Assembly: GCF_002844595.1 (NCBI RefSeq)
Contig: NZ_PJNW01000009.1
Location: 186,001 to 250,000 of the forward strand
From: Pleomorphomonas diazotrophica
Lineage (GTDB): Bacteria > Pseudomonadota > Alphaproteobacteria > Rhizobiales > Pleomorphomonadaceae
DNA length: 64,000 bases
Reading direction: 5' to 3'
Of this stretch, positions 16,950 through 25,364 are shown in pieces; position 1 is the stretch's first letter, and each line of letters starts with the position of its first letter. The notes under the pieces are model-generated. The model was given only the letters and a program-made list of their open reading frames with translations, searched no databases and had not been told where the DNA came from. The translations under genes and the position numbers were made by a program.

Positions 16950-18737
16950 TCAGGCCCTCCGCGCCACGCGCTGGATCTGATCGACATCCAGAACGCGGGA
17001 AATCGGTTCGGCGCTATCGCGCGACGGCTGCATCGGCAGGAGAACGGTGACCGTAGTCCCCTTGCCGAGGTCGGAGTCGATCATCACCTGGCCGCCATGC
17101 AGCGCCACGAGGCCTTTCACCACCGAAAGACCGAGGCCGGTGCCGGCCTGCTTGCGGTCATAGCCGGTCTCGGCCTGGAAGAACGGGCTGCCGACGCGGC
17201 AAAGGTCCTTCTCGGCAATGCCGATGCCATTGTCGCGCACGGCGATCGCCATGCGGCGGCCCTGACGGCGGACCGAGCAGATCACGTGACCGCCGCGATT
17301 GGAGAATTTCACCGCGTTGGACAGAAGGTTGAGAACGATCTGACGGCAGGCGCGCGGGTCCGCGACAAGCTCCGGCAGGTTGGGCTCGATTTCCGAGGTC
17401 AGGATGACGCCGGCCTTCTCGGCCTGCGGCGCCATCATCTGCCGGCAGCGATCGACCAGCGGGCCGACGCGGAAGGCTTCGGGATTGACGTCGAAGGAGC
17501 CGCACTCGATCTTCGACAGGTCGAGAATGTCGTTCACCACCTGCAGGAGGTGCTCGCCGGATTCCTTGATGAGGCCGGAGTACTCCCGCTGCCGATCGAA
17601 CTCGAACTTGCCGAACAGTTCCTGGTTGAGGATGTCGGAGAAGCCGATGATGGCATTGAGCGGCGTGCGGAGCTCGTGGCTCATGTTGGCGAGGAAGCGG
17701 GTCTTGGCGAGGTTGGCCGCCTCCGAATCGGCGCGCAGGGTCTCGAGCTCGGCTTCGTGCTGCTTGCGCTCGGAAATGTCGCGGGTGACGGTCACCACGG
17801 CATCGTCGCCCTGTTCGTCGGCGAGATGACGCATGTGCGATTCGACCCAGATCCAACCATCGGTGTCCTGCTCGTCGCCGCAGCGCAGACGATACTCGAC
17901 CCGCGCGGCGCCCTGGTGCAGCGCCACCGAGATGGCCGAGAGATAGGCCGGGCGGTCGCCGATGTGAACGCGGCGGAACAGGCCCTCGGCGATAAGGTCG
18001 GATGGCCGAACCGAAAGGAGCCGCATGGCGGCCGGAGAGGCGAAGGTGACGTCGCCCGAGGGATTGTGGCAGGTCACGAGGTCGCTCATCGCCTCGGCGA
18101 GCAGGCGATAGCGCTGCTCCTGACGGGCGATGGACAGCGACGTGGCGCGTTCGCGACGCTCGATGCCGATGGCAACGCCGGAGGCGTAGCCGAGGGCGAC
18201 GACGCAGGCGAGGAAGTTCATGGTGGTGCTGTCGCCGGCGAAGGCGAAGGCCTGGCTGGCACCGCCGGTCGCGGTCAGGAAGATGGTGAGCAGGAAGCCC
18301 GCGCCACTGATCAGGGCCGCGCCGGCGACGGTCGACCGCCGCCCCGACAGGGCCGCTTCGATGGGCGCGATGGCGAACCAGACGACGGCAAACGAGCCGA
18401 GACCGCCGGTGTGGAGGGCGACCCAGACGGCGAGCGTGGTTAGGATGGCCGCCGACAGAAGGTAACCCTGCGCCAGCCTGCCGGTGCGGGAAACGAACAG
18501 CGCGACGAGAATCTCGAGCCCGAGGATGGAAAGGGCGGTTGCCGTGAAACCGGCAGAGGACGGATCGACGGCAAGTGCCGGCGGAATGAGGCCGAACGCG
18601 GAAAAGCCGCTGACCAGATGCGAGCCGATGAATCCTCTGTGTCTGTCGACCTCGACCGGATCGTCGACCACCGAGCTATGCACAAGGTGATCAAACGAGC
18701 GCTCCAGCGCGGCTCTGATCTCACAGTTACGCAACAC
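16950..18737 (-). CDS. PAS-domain membrane sensor histidine kinase, DivJ/PleC-like
   Basis: The N-terminal 170 residues contain about six hydrophobic segments, followed by a PAS domain (about 200-320) and a HisKA-HATPase core. The phospho-acceptor histidine is in FLANMSHELRTPLNAIIGFS, which is the DivJ/PleC/CckA-like type, and the N, G1 and G2 boxes read NLLSNAVKFS, DNGIGI and GTGLGLSVVKGL. The layout (many membrane helices, then kinase) resembles DivJ, the DivK kinase of alphaproteobacteria, but this is inference. The start is uncertain: GTG at 18737 is preceded by TGGGGAT, and TTG at 18785 is an alternative. It is transcribed with the peptidoglycan-binding gene 3 bases downstream. Confidence 0.82.
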   Translation of the reverse strand: MLRNCEIRAALERSFDHLVHSSVVDDPVEVDRHRGFIGSHLVSGFSAFGLIPPALAVDPSSAGFTATALSILGLEILVALFVSRTGRLAQGYLLSAAILTTLAVWVALHTGGLGSFAVVWFAIAPIEAALSGRRSTVAGAALISGAGFLLTIFLTATGGASQAFAFAGDSTTMNFLACVVALGYASGVAIGIERRERATSLSIARQEQRYRLLAEAMSDLVTCHNPSGDVTFASPAAMRLLSVRPSDLIAEGLFRRVHIGDRPAYLSAISVALHQGAARVEYRLRCGDEQDTDGWIWVESHMRHLADEQGDDAVVTVTRDISERKQHEAELETLRADSEAANLAKTRFLANMSHELRTPLNAIIGFSDILNQELFGKFEFDRQREYSGLIKESGEHLLQVVNDILDLSKIECGSFDVNPEAFRVGPLVDRCRQMMAPQAEKAGVILTSEIEPNLPELVADPRACRQIVLNLLSNAVKFSNRGGHVICSVRRQGRRMAIAVRDNGIGIAEKDLCRVGSPFFQAETGYDRKQAGTGLGLSVVKGLVALHGGQVMIDSDLGKGTTVTVLLPMQPSRDSAEPISRVLDVDQIQRVARRA

Positions 18738-19236
18738 GCATCCCCATCGCAGGTGGGCCGGCGCCGTCGCGGGATTCCCGCTCAAGCACTGCCGACATGC
18801 TGACCCTGAATGCCCGAAAGTCTCCAGCTGTGCCGGCTACGCTTCGGGGACGGGCCATTTGTCTTTTCTGTCATCACGGTGCCACGTGCCCCTTTATGGA
18901 ATGTTGATGGGAGGCATGGGGTGAGGGGGTGAGACGCCTCCAAAAAGGGATTTGGTCGAAAAGATCGAATTCACGGTTAAGCGTGGGTGAACGATCCGGA
19001 TCGGCGATCGGAAGCCCGCGATAAATCTCGCAATTTCGCCCCGATCCACGGCGGAACCTGTGGATCGATAAAATTGGACTCAAATTTTCGTCGAATTTCC
19101 CTGCGATTTGAATGATCGGCCTAATTCGATCCTAAAAGGTCCCTGCTAGAACCGGGAACATCGAACGGACAGCGACGGTTTCGGCCGCGAAAGATCCGGA
19201 CGCCCTCACGGGCGATGAACAACAGGGAAGTGCGTC
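18738..19236. other. Divergent intergenic region with two palindromes
   Basis: About 500 bases between the leftward kinase and the rightward DUF5330 gene contain no credible frame. A perfect palindrome CGATCCGGATCG lies at 18992-19003. An 8-bp inverted repeat CGATCCAC/GTGGATCG with a 10-base spacer lies at 19042-19067. Both share the CGATCC core, which could be a regulator site. The stretch is A+T-richer than its neighbours and must hold both promoters. Confidence 0.55.
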
Positions 19237-19611
19237 ATGATGTTTCTCCTGAGGACGGCGTTCTGGCTGTCCGTTGTCATCTTTCTCATTCCCGTCGACC
19301 ACGCTGCCGAGCAGCGGGCGGAGACAGCCAAGGTGCAGCCGATCGGCGCCCTGGAGGCTGCGAGCGCCGCCCAGGCGACCATCTCCGACATGAGCGGCTT
19401 CTGCGGGCGCAACCCGACCGCCTGCGACATCGGCGGCCGCATCGCCACCACCTTCATGCTGAAGGCCCAGACCGGGGCTCGCATGGTCTACGATTTCATC
19501 GACAGTTCGCTTGCCGACAAGGCCGGCGCCAACGTCGATCACGGCACGCTGACGGCCAACGATCTCGCCCCCGCCTGGCGCGGACCCGGCAAGGCGCCGC
19601 AAGGCATCTGA
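19237..19611 (+). CDS. DUF5330 family protein
   Basis: The 124-residue product matches a small Hyphomicrobiales family (DUF5330): an N-terminal hydrophobic segment (FLLRTAFWLSVVIFLIPVD) that is a signal or anchor, then a conserved part with two Cys (SGFCGRNPTACDIG) and KAQTGARMVYDF. It is predicted to be exported or anchored with its short domain in the periplasm. Function unknown. Either of two adjacent ATG codons (19237 or 19240) can start it; GGGAAG lies 8 to 11 bases before. Confidence 0.8.
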   Translation: MMFLLRTAFWLSVVIFLIPVDHAAEQRAETAKVQPIGALEAASAAQATISDMSGFCGRNPTACDIGGRIATTFMLKAQTGARMVYDFIDSSLADKAGANVDHGTLTANDLAPAWRGPGKAPQGI

Positions 19612-19676
19612 ACGGCCACGCCGGCCTTGCCGGCGGCCCATGTTTCCCTGCCTGGCGGCATGTCCGCCGGGAACTC

Positions 19677-19713
19677 GACCGCCGCGGCCCCAGGGTCCGG
19701 CGGTCTCTTTCTT
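19677..19713 (+). terminator. Terminator after the DUF5330 gene
   Basis: GACCGCCG (19677-19684) pairs with CGGCGGTC (19698-19705) and is followed by TCTTTCTTT. It ends the rightward transcript before the sufE-like gene. Confidence 0.65.
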
Positions 19714-19766
19714 TACAAGGGCCGGCGGTCTATACCGGGGCGGCACTTGAGACATGGAGACGGAAC

Positions 19767-20189
19767 GTGGCGGCGACCCTCGACGAAATACGGGAGAACT
19801 TCTCGCTTCTCGACGATTGGGAAGACCGCTACCGCTACGTGATCGAACTCGGCAAGGAACTGGAACCACTCGCCGAGGCCGACCACAGCGACGACAACAA
19901 GGTGCGCGGCTGCGCCAGCCAGGTATGGCTCAAGCCCCAGCTTTCCGGCGATGACGCCGATCCTCTGCTCACCTTCGTCGGCGATTCCGATGCTCTGATC
20001 GTTCGCGGGCTGATCGCCATCCTGCATGCCACCTATTCGGGCAAGCATGTCTCGGAGGTTCTGGCGATCGATCCCGAGGCCATCTTCAACGAACTGAATC
20101 TGCGCGAGCATCTTACCCCGCAGCGCTCGAACGGCCTGAGGTCGATGGTAGAGCGTCTGCGCAAGATCGCTCAGGAAGCTCGGGTCTGA
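19767..20189 (+). CDS. SufE-like sulfur-acceptor protein
   Basis: This 140-residue protein belongs to the SufE/CsdE family that accepts persulfide sulfur from a cysteine desulfurase during Fe-S cluster assembly. The acceptor is Cys49 in NKVRGCASQVW, the family hallmark, and the C-terminal helix region (LREHLTPQRSNGLRSMVERL) is typical. It starts at a GTG preceded by GGAGACGG. No suf operon is nearby, which is common for the free-standing SufE of rhizobia. Confidence 0.92.
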   Translation: MAATLDEIRENFSLLDDWEDRYRYVIELGKELEPLAEADHSDDNKVRGCASQVWLKPQLSGDDADPLLTFVGDSDALIVRGLIAILHATYSGKHVSEVLAIDPEAIFNELNLREHLTPQRSNGLRSMVERLRKIAQEARV

Positions 20190-20269
20190 GCTCATCCTGC
20201 GATGGCCCGGCTTGAGGTCGCCCGGCCACGTCGGTGAGCCAATCGCTGCGTCACGCGCACAAAAGAAAA

Positions 20270-20289
20270 GCCCGGCTGCGAGGCCGGGC
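20270..20289 (-). terminator. Terminator of mucR
   Basis: GCCCGGC (20270-20276) pairs with GCCGGGC (20283-20289); read leftward the stem is followed by TTTTCTTTTG. It lies about 28 bases past the mucR stop. Confidence 0.85.
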
Positions 20290-20317
20290 CTGTCTCGATC
20301 TATCGGGCGGCAGCCGA

Positions 20318-20737
20318 TCAGCGGCTGCGACGACGCTGCTGGCCGAGGCCCATCTTCTTGGCGAGATCCGAACGGGCGGCCGCGTAGTTGGGGGCCACCA
20401 TCGGGTAATCGGCCGGCAGGCCCCACTTCTCGCGGTATTCTTCCGGCGACATGTTGTAGTGGGTGCGCAGGTGCCGCTTGAGCGACTTGAACTTCTTTCC
20501 GTCCTCGAGACAGATGATGTAGTCGTTGGTGACCGACTTCTTGACCGGAACAGCCGGACGAACCGGCTCGGCTTCGACTTCCTGCGGGGCGCCGCCCTGC
20601 ACGCGGTTGAGAGCACCCACGACGTCGAAGATCAGGTTCGGCAGTTCCGCAGCCGGAACGGAATTGTTACCGACATAAGCGGCGACGATATGCGCTGCAA
20701 GGTCGATTATCGTCAGGTCGTCTTCCATCTCGCTCAT
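20318..20737 (-). CDS. mucR: MucR/Ros family zinc-finger transcriptional regulator
   Basis: This 139-residue regulator carries the prokaryotic Ros-type Cys2His2 zinc finger near residues 77-105 ([19 protein letters not shown]) followed by the conserved [23 protein letters not shown]. MucR proteins are global regulators and H-NS-like silencers in alphaproteobacteria that bind A+T-rich promoters, often including their own. The ATG at 20737 is preceded by ACAGGTAAC; an ATG at 20752 lacks a ribosome site. The A+T-rich upstream stretch fits autoregulation. A conserved N-terminal region for oligomerisation is present. Confidence 0.93.
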   Translation of the reverse strand: MSEMEDDLTIIDLAAHIVAAYVGNNSVPAAELPNLIFDVVGALNRVQGGAPQEVEAEPVRPAVPVKKSVTNDYIICLEDGKKFKSLKRHLRTHYNMSPEEYREKWGLPADYPMVAPNYAAARSDLAKKMGLGQQRRRSR

Positions 20738-21181
20738 CTTGTTACCTGTCATGCTTGAATTTGGATATTTCTGTTGCGTCTCGTCAACTGCTCCGCAAGC
20801 GGAGAATTTTTTGAAGAATTCTACCTGCGAAACCGCAACAAACCCATGATCTGCTGTCGGACATGTCATTACAGCGCTTCAAAAATGAAAACAAGTGGAA
20901 CTTGGAAATGAGTAACACTAATACGATGAAAACCGCACTCCTGCACCGCGAATGCTAGGAAAACTCCCGCTAGACGCTTACTGCACACTAACGTTGCCTG
21001 AGGCTGGATGGGCTGGATGATGACGAGACTCGAGCTCCTTCGGATTATCTCGGTGCGCCGAGTCCAGTTCGGACGATTCGTCGTCGCGCCTGTCTGAGGT
21101 TGCCGATGCGGTTCGACAGGCGCGGCGCCCTTCGGCGGACAGGCCTCAAAGGCGCGAGGAGGTCCAGGATATCAGCTTGCC
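20738..21181. other. mucR upstream region and DUF2336 gene 3' hairpin
   Basis: This region holds the mucR promoter; positions 20750-20960 are A+T-rich for this genome, as expected for a MucR target. No convincing frame lies between. At 21085-21094 and 21115-21124 a perfect 10-bp inverted repeat (CGCGCCTGTC and GACAGGCGCG) spans a 20-base loop and could end the leftward DUF2336 transcript, though no T-run follows. Confidence 0.55.
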
Positions 21182-22315
21182 TCAGGCGCGGTCGCGCTTG
21201 ATCTCCGGCACTTCTGCCGGCCTTTCGCTTCGGCTGGTTCCGCCCACGGAGGCCCGGACGGGTGTACCTGCCTGGGTCTGCGGAACGTGAGCCGGCGTCC
21301 GCTTGGTGGAGGGAGCGGTGCCGCGCCAACGGTCGACCAGCAGCAGAGCCGAGCGAAGTGACACCATCTCGTAGAGGTCGACGAGGCGCTTGACGTCAAA
21401 GTAGTTGCGCGTGTCCTCAACGCCGGAGAATAGAACGACGCGAGTGGCAATGCCGGTATCGATGCCGGCTGCCTTGAGGCAGATCGACAGCGGTTCTCCG
21501 CCCGGATCGGCAAGCAACCGCACCATGAAGGGGGCATCGAGGCCAGTGAGATCCGACAGGATTCGCGACATGGCCTCGGTGTTGCGCTGCAGGCAGGCGC
21601 GGGCAAGCGTTGCCACCTTGTCGGGATCGGGCATCGGCACGCGCGGCAATGGCCGGCGCGCCGCGAACTCTCGGAGCGCGGCGATTTCCAACGCCTGGAT
21701 GACGCGGCGGCGTCCGCGGCCGTCGAGATCGAGGAAGAGCTCGATGAGGTCTGTATCCTGGACGTCGTCCATGCGGCTGGCGAGCTGCCGGGCCAGCCTC
21801 TCATTGCCATGGGCGTGTTCCACCAGATGGCGGACGGCGCTCGGTGACAAGGTGATGGTCTGATTGGCGGCAAGCGCCGACAGACCGTCGGGACGCATGC
21901 GCCCGAGCAGGGCTTCGACCACGACCGGCTGGAGGGCCTTGCGGGCGGCGATCATTTCGAGATGGCTCGGTGAGGCCGTGGCCACCAGCGCCAGCAACTG
22001 CGCCTCGGTGATGCTTTTCGACTTCTCGATCATCACCGACGACACCGGAAAGATGTCGTGCAGCAGCGCCCGCATGACGGAGGCCGGCACCTCGGCGTAG
22101 TCGGCGAGCATCGTGGCAATGGAAATCCGGTCCGGAAGCGCCGTCACCTTGAGCAGTTGCGCCGCAAGCTCCTCATACATCGCGATCTCGGAGCGCGTGT
22201 GCACGGGTTCCGACACATAGAGCTCGGTGGCATCCCGGAGGAGGGAGCGGGAGCGCGCGCCATCGCTGCCCTTGACGAGGCCGAAAATGCCGCTTGAAAA
22301 GGGGGGCGACGCCAT
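21182..22315 (-). CDS. DUF2336 protein
   Basis: This 377-residue cytoplasmic protein belongs to the DUF2336 family, which is abundant in alphaproteobacteria. It is all alpha-helical with HEAT-like repeated units across residues about 30-320, for example LPDRISIATMLADYAEVP and LARACLQRNTEAMSRILS. The last 50 residues (ATTKR..., Pro/Thr/Arg-rich) look disordered. Its function is unknown, and the family is thought to bind other proteins. It is monocistronic and separated from mucR by about 440 bases. Confidence 0.8.
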   Translation of the reverse strand: MASPPFSSGIFGLVKGSDGARSRSLLRDATELYVSEPVHTRSEIAMYEELAAQLLKVTALPDRISIATMLADYAEVPASVMRALLHDIFPVSSVMIEKSKSITEAQLLALVATASPSHLEMIAARKALQPVVVEALLGRMRPDGLSALAANQTITLSPSAVRHLVEHAHGNERLARQLASRMDDVQDTDLIELFLDLDGRGRRRVIQALEIAALREFAARRPLPRVPMPDPDKVATLARACLQRNTEAMSRILSDLTGLDAPFMVRLLADPGGEPLSICLKAAGIDTGIATRVVLFSGVEDTRNYFDVKRLVDLYEMVSLRSALLLVDRWRGTAPSTKRTPAHVPQTQAGTPVRASVGGTSRSERPAEVPEIKRDRA

Positions 22316-22768
22316 TTCAAAGCCATCCCGCTCAGGAGTGTCACGCCCGCCGATTCAGGCAATAACGGTCGGCGGCCGCACATGCTGAGAATGCCGCCGA
22401 AATCGTAAACCGTTTGTTAACTCTGACGACCGAATGTTGGTTTTGCGAGCGAAAGTGTCCGGGCGCTCCATTCGTCCAGGCGCGTTGTTCGCCGAGAGCC
22501 GTTCCGGCCCTGGAGGGTGCCGTGGGTGAGGTCGTCGCTTTTGGTCTGCCTCTGCTTCGTGCGCGTCGGAAGCCGGTCACCGGTTTCTGCGAGGTGACCG
22601 TTCTGCCCCCCCGCGCAACGGACGAGCGCGATACCGAAACCTCGCCCCGCTCACCGAAAACGCAGACGAGGCGCAAGCCGAACGGGCCGCCGCGTCCGGC
22701 TGGAGTCGGCATAAAGTAGCCAAGGGCGCCAGCATCCTCACTCGGGTGAGGTGTGATGCGGTCGGCCC
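22316..22768. other. Intergenic region with several hairpins
   Basis: About 450 bases between the DUF2336 start and the TetR gene's stop hold the DUF2336 promoter. There is an 8-bp inverted repeat CGGTCACC/GGTGACCG at 22574-22600 and CCTCAC/GTGAGG at 22736-22751. A GGTCGGC/GCCGACC stem at 22760-22783 overlaps the end of the TetR gene and may be its terminator. A 101-codon frame at 22414-22719 has no homology that I recognise and is probably not real. Confidence 0.5.
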
Positions 22769-23368
22769 TCAGGACTGCCGACCGCCGAGAAGCCGCCGAA
22801 AAGCTACCAGAGACCCGCTGCACCTCGTTTCGATCTCCTGTTCCGACAGGACGGCGCGCTCATTGATGACGCGCCGGATCTGGAGGTCACCGACCAGCAG
22901 GCTGAGGAACCAGTCGGTTACCTCTTTCGGGTCGCAGCCCGTGCCAACGCAGACGCGTTGCATAAGCTCCTTCACCAGGGGCATGACCTCGTGACGGCCG
23001 CCTCCGGAAATGGCTGCCCCCAAGGCGCCGCTCGGATCGGCCGCCGCCGCGCGGTTCAGCAGAACGGCCTTCTCCCCCAGGATCATGCGAAGGAAGACGG
23101 GCGCCACGGTGCGAAGCGTAGCCCATGGATCGTCTTGACCGCTCAATGCCTCGCCGAGTATTCGCCGGGTCTCCGCGGCGTTGTCGCGAACCATGGCCCT
23201 AAAGAGGCCGTCCTTGTCGCCATACCAGCGGTAAAGGGTCTCGTTGGAGGCCTTCGCGGCCTTGGCGACGCGCAGCATGGAAGTGCCGCCATAGCCGTGC
23301 TGTGCCAAGAGGTCGTAGGCAGCCCTGAAAATCTCGCCCTCACGCTGTCGTCTGGCGTCGTCGTCCAT
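22769..23368 (-). CDS. TetR-family transcriptional repressor
   Basis: This 199-residue regulator has the TetR N-terminal helix-turn-helix (residues about 10-56, with GYGGTSMLRVAKAAKASNETLYRWYGDKDGL split across it) and a C-terminal ligand domain with a WFLSLLVGDLQIRRV helix. It is transcribed away from the DUF6544 gene, and the 100 bases between them contain a double palindrome that is an obvious binding site. It very likely represses itself and the divergent gene. The ligand is unknown. A start at 23368 is assumed. Confidence 0.88.
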   Translation of the reverse strand: MDDDARRQREGEIFRAAYDLLAQHGYGGTSMLRVAKAAKASNETLYRWYGDKDGLFRAMVRDNAAETRRILGEALSGQDDPWATLRTVAPVFLRMILGEKAVLLNRAAAADPSGALGAAISGGGRHEVMPLVKELMQRVCVGTGCDPKEVTDWFLSLLVGDLQIRRVINERAVLSEQEIETRCSGSLVAFRRLLGGRQS

Positions 23369-23398
23369 GGCTTTCTTCCCGAGGGGGCTTTACTTTCA

Positions 23399-23444
23399 CC
23401 GTACACGTCTGTACGGATAGGTAAAGACGTACAGACGTGTACGG
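23399..23444. promoter_or_regulatory. Double TetR operator between divergent genes
   Basis: The 17-bp sequence CCGTACACGTCTGTACG (23399-23415) is repeated as its exact complement at 23428-23444, with a 12-base spacer. Each arm contains its own dyad, GTACA-CGTC-TGTAC and GTACA-GACG-TGTAC, so this is two adjacent TetR dimer sites with centres 28 bp apart. The location between the TetR gene and its divergent neighbour supports the role. Confidence 0.88.
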
Positions 23445-23468
23445 CAACGAGAGCGAAGAGGATAAGCC

Positions 23469-24317
23469 ATGCGTCGGCGTCATGTGCTCCCGCTGGGTGT
23501 CGTTTCTCTGACCGCGATCGTCATCGCAGGCGTGGTGGGGGTGTCGTCCTATCTCACCGAGCGCGAGATCGACGATCATCGCACAACCGTTCGCCGGAGC
23601 GCCGGGGAAGCGGCGCCCGCGCCCGTCGACATCGAGGCGATGCAAGCTCTGCCCGCTCCGGTTCTCCGCTATCTCAGTTTTGCGATCCCCGACCCCACGA
23701 CCAACTACCGTGTCGTGAGCCTGACGGCGGAAGGGGAGTTCCGGCGACCTCTCACGGAGCGATTTGCACCGACCACGGCCTCCCAGACGATCGCGGTCCG
23801 GACGCCGGCGCTGGTGTTCGCCGCGACGACCCCCATTCTGTCTGGGGTCTGGGCGCGCGCCTATGATTTCTTCGCCGACGGAAAGATGGAAATGCGGGCC
23901 AAGATCGCTTCGACGCTGACCGTGGTCGACGAAACCACGACCGACGAGTTGAACCGCACGTCGCTGCGTCGCTGGCTTCTCGAAAGCCCGCTCTATCCGA
24001 TGGCCTTGTTGCCGGGCGGTCCGGTTCGTTGGGAGGCCATCGATGACGGGCACGCCCGCGCGATCGTCTCGGCCTTCGGTCTCGAGGCGGCCTTGGTTGC
24101 AACCTTTCGGCCGAACGGCAGCCTTGCAAGTTTCGACGCCGAGCAGGACGGCGACCTGACCACACCCTATCATGGCTCGGGTGAACACGTGACCCGCGAT
24201 GATTATCGGCCGGTGGCGGGCATGATGATCCCGCATGCCTTCGTGATTGCCCGGAGCGCCGGCGGCAGTTCCTATCCCTTCTGGAAAGGGCGCATCACCT
24301 CCATCGCTTTCGAGTGA
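23469..24317 (+). CDS. DUF6544 family protein, TetR target
   Basis: This 282-residue protein has one N-terminal membrane segment (residues about 8-28, LGVVSLTAIVIAGVVGVSS) and a long mature part matching the DUF6544/DUF6920 family. The conserved core includes LPAPVLRYL, RAYDFFADGKMEMRAKIAS, LLESPLYPMALLP and HGSGEHVTRDDYRPVAGMMIP. The function is unknown; it is likely membrane-anchored with the domain outside the cytoplasm. It is the presumed target of the divergent TetR regulator because of the operator pair in front of it. Confidence 0.82.
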   Translation: MRRRHVLPLGVVSLTAIVIAGVVGVSSYLTEREIDDHRTTVRRSAGEAAPAPVDIEAMQALPAPVLRYLSFAIPDPTTNYRVVSLTAEGEFRRPLTERFAPTTASQTIAVRTPALVFAATTPILSGVWARAYDFFADGKMEMRAKIASTLTVVDETTTDELNRTSLRRWLLESPLYPMALLPGGPVRWEAIDDGHARAIVSAFGLEAALVATFRPNGSLASFDAEQDGDLTTPYHGSGEHVTRDDYRPVAGMMIPHAFVIARSAGGSSYPFWKGRITSIAFE

Positions 24318-24420
24318 CACGGGAGAGGAAACGCCAGTTAGGCGTCGTGTCCCGGAAATGGCGGGCTTGCGCCGGCCTCGCGAATCCGGAAGACTCGTCC
24401 AAAACGACCGGAGAAGCATT

Positions 24421-25296
24421 TTGGCCGCGCGTTTGGGCGATGGGAAAGCCGGCGGAGCGCTGGTTCTGGTGATGATCGCGGTCGCCGCCTGCGGCAGGCC
24501 GACTGGCGATTTCGGGCGCGCCGAACCATCCTTTCTGCACGATAAGCTGCTACCGGCAGCCGGCAATCTGGTGGCGGAACATGGGCGCAAGGAGCCGGTT
24601 TCCCGCTTCCCACTGACTGACGACGAGATCGAACTTCGCAATCGCGCCTGGGCCTTCGTGCGGGCGCCGCATGTCCGCGACTGGTGGCTCGATACGCTGG
24701 TCGAAGGCGAGCGGACGCGGATTCTTCCGATTCTCAAAGGGGGGAGCGCCCCGTCTGCCGAGATCGTCGCCATGTTCCCGGAGATCGCGCTGCCGCTCCT
24801 GGCGCCGGCTTACGATCGCAGTCGCTACCACCGCTATCTGCTCTCGGATGGCCGCATCTCGACGGAAACGCTGTGGACCCGCGTCATCGACGATGCCCGC
24901 GCCGACACGATGCTGATCCCGCCCTTCTGCGACGTTGCCGCCCGCGTCCGGCGGGCCGATGTCGAGCGTCTCGGGGCGCTGAGACGCCAGCGCATCGTCG
25001 AAGCCGGGCTCCACGATGGAGCCGAGGCGCGGGTGTGGGAGAATGAGGAGACGATCGCCTGGGTCTGGCAGGCGCTCGGCTATCGGGCGGCGTCCTATCG
25101 TTACGCCATCGATCACTTCCAGGTGGAGGCGCCTTCCGGCCAGTTGTTCGCCGCCAACCGGGCCTATGACACGCTGATCGCCTCAAAATGCATCGGCGCG
25201 CCGGCGATCCGCACGGTAATGCCGGGCGGGCCGGGACGGCATTCTCGGCTGATGGAGGCGCGCGACCCCTTCGACGAGCCGGTTCTGCAGAAATAG
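24421..25296 (+). CDS. Lipoprotein of unknown function
   Basis: With a TTG start at 24421 the product is 291 residues and begins with a lipoprotein signal ending in the lipobox (IAVAAC, Cys at about residue 24). GGAG lies 7 bases before the TTG; an ATG at 24358 would add 21 residues in front of the signal, which is less likely. The mature part is helical and resembles nothing I recognise. Conserved-looking Trp and Arg clusters (HVRDWWLDTLVEGERTRI) suggest a folded periplasmic domain. It starts 104 bases after the DUF6544 gene and may share its transcript. Confidence 0.7.
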   Translation: MAARLGDGKAGGALVLVMIAVAACGRPTGDFGRAEPSFLHDKLLPAAGNLVAEHGRKEPVSRFPLTDDEIELRNRAWAFVRAPHVRDWWLDTLVEGERTRILPILKGGSAPSAEIVAMFPEIALPLLAPAYDRSRYHRYLLSDGRISTETLWTRVIDDARADTMLIPPFCDVAARVRRADVERLGALRRQRIVEAGLHDGAEARVWENEETIAWVWQALGYRAASYRYAIDHFQVEAPSGQLFAANRAYDTLIASKCIGAPAIRTVMPGGPGRHSRLMEARDPFDEPVLQK

Positions 25297-25303
25297 AGCA
25301 TGG

Positions 25304-25332
25304 CGCGGAAAAGCGGAAACCGGCTTTCCGCG
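25304..25332. repeat. Intergenic palindromic repeat
   Basis: CGCGGAAA (25304-25311) pairs with TTTCCGCG (25325-25332). The stretch reads like the short palindromic element (a core of aaaag, then ggaaaccgg, then tttccg) that is scattered between genes in many Hyphomicrobiales genomes. A related copy is at 50388-50431. Confidence 0.7.
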
Positions 25333-25364
25333 AAAAGCAATGTGACAACAAAGGCCTGGAGCGA

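Noticed and set aside
22414-22719. A 101-codon frame in the DUF2336-TetR spacer
   Set aside because: No ribosome site and no homology; the amino acid content is rich in Arg and Pro, like a random GC-rich reading.
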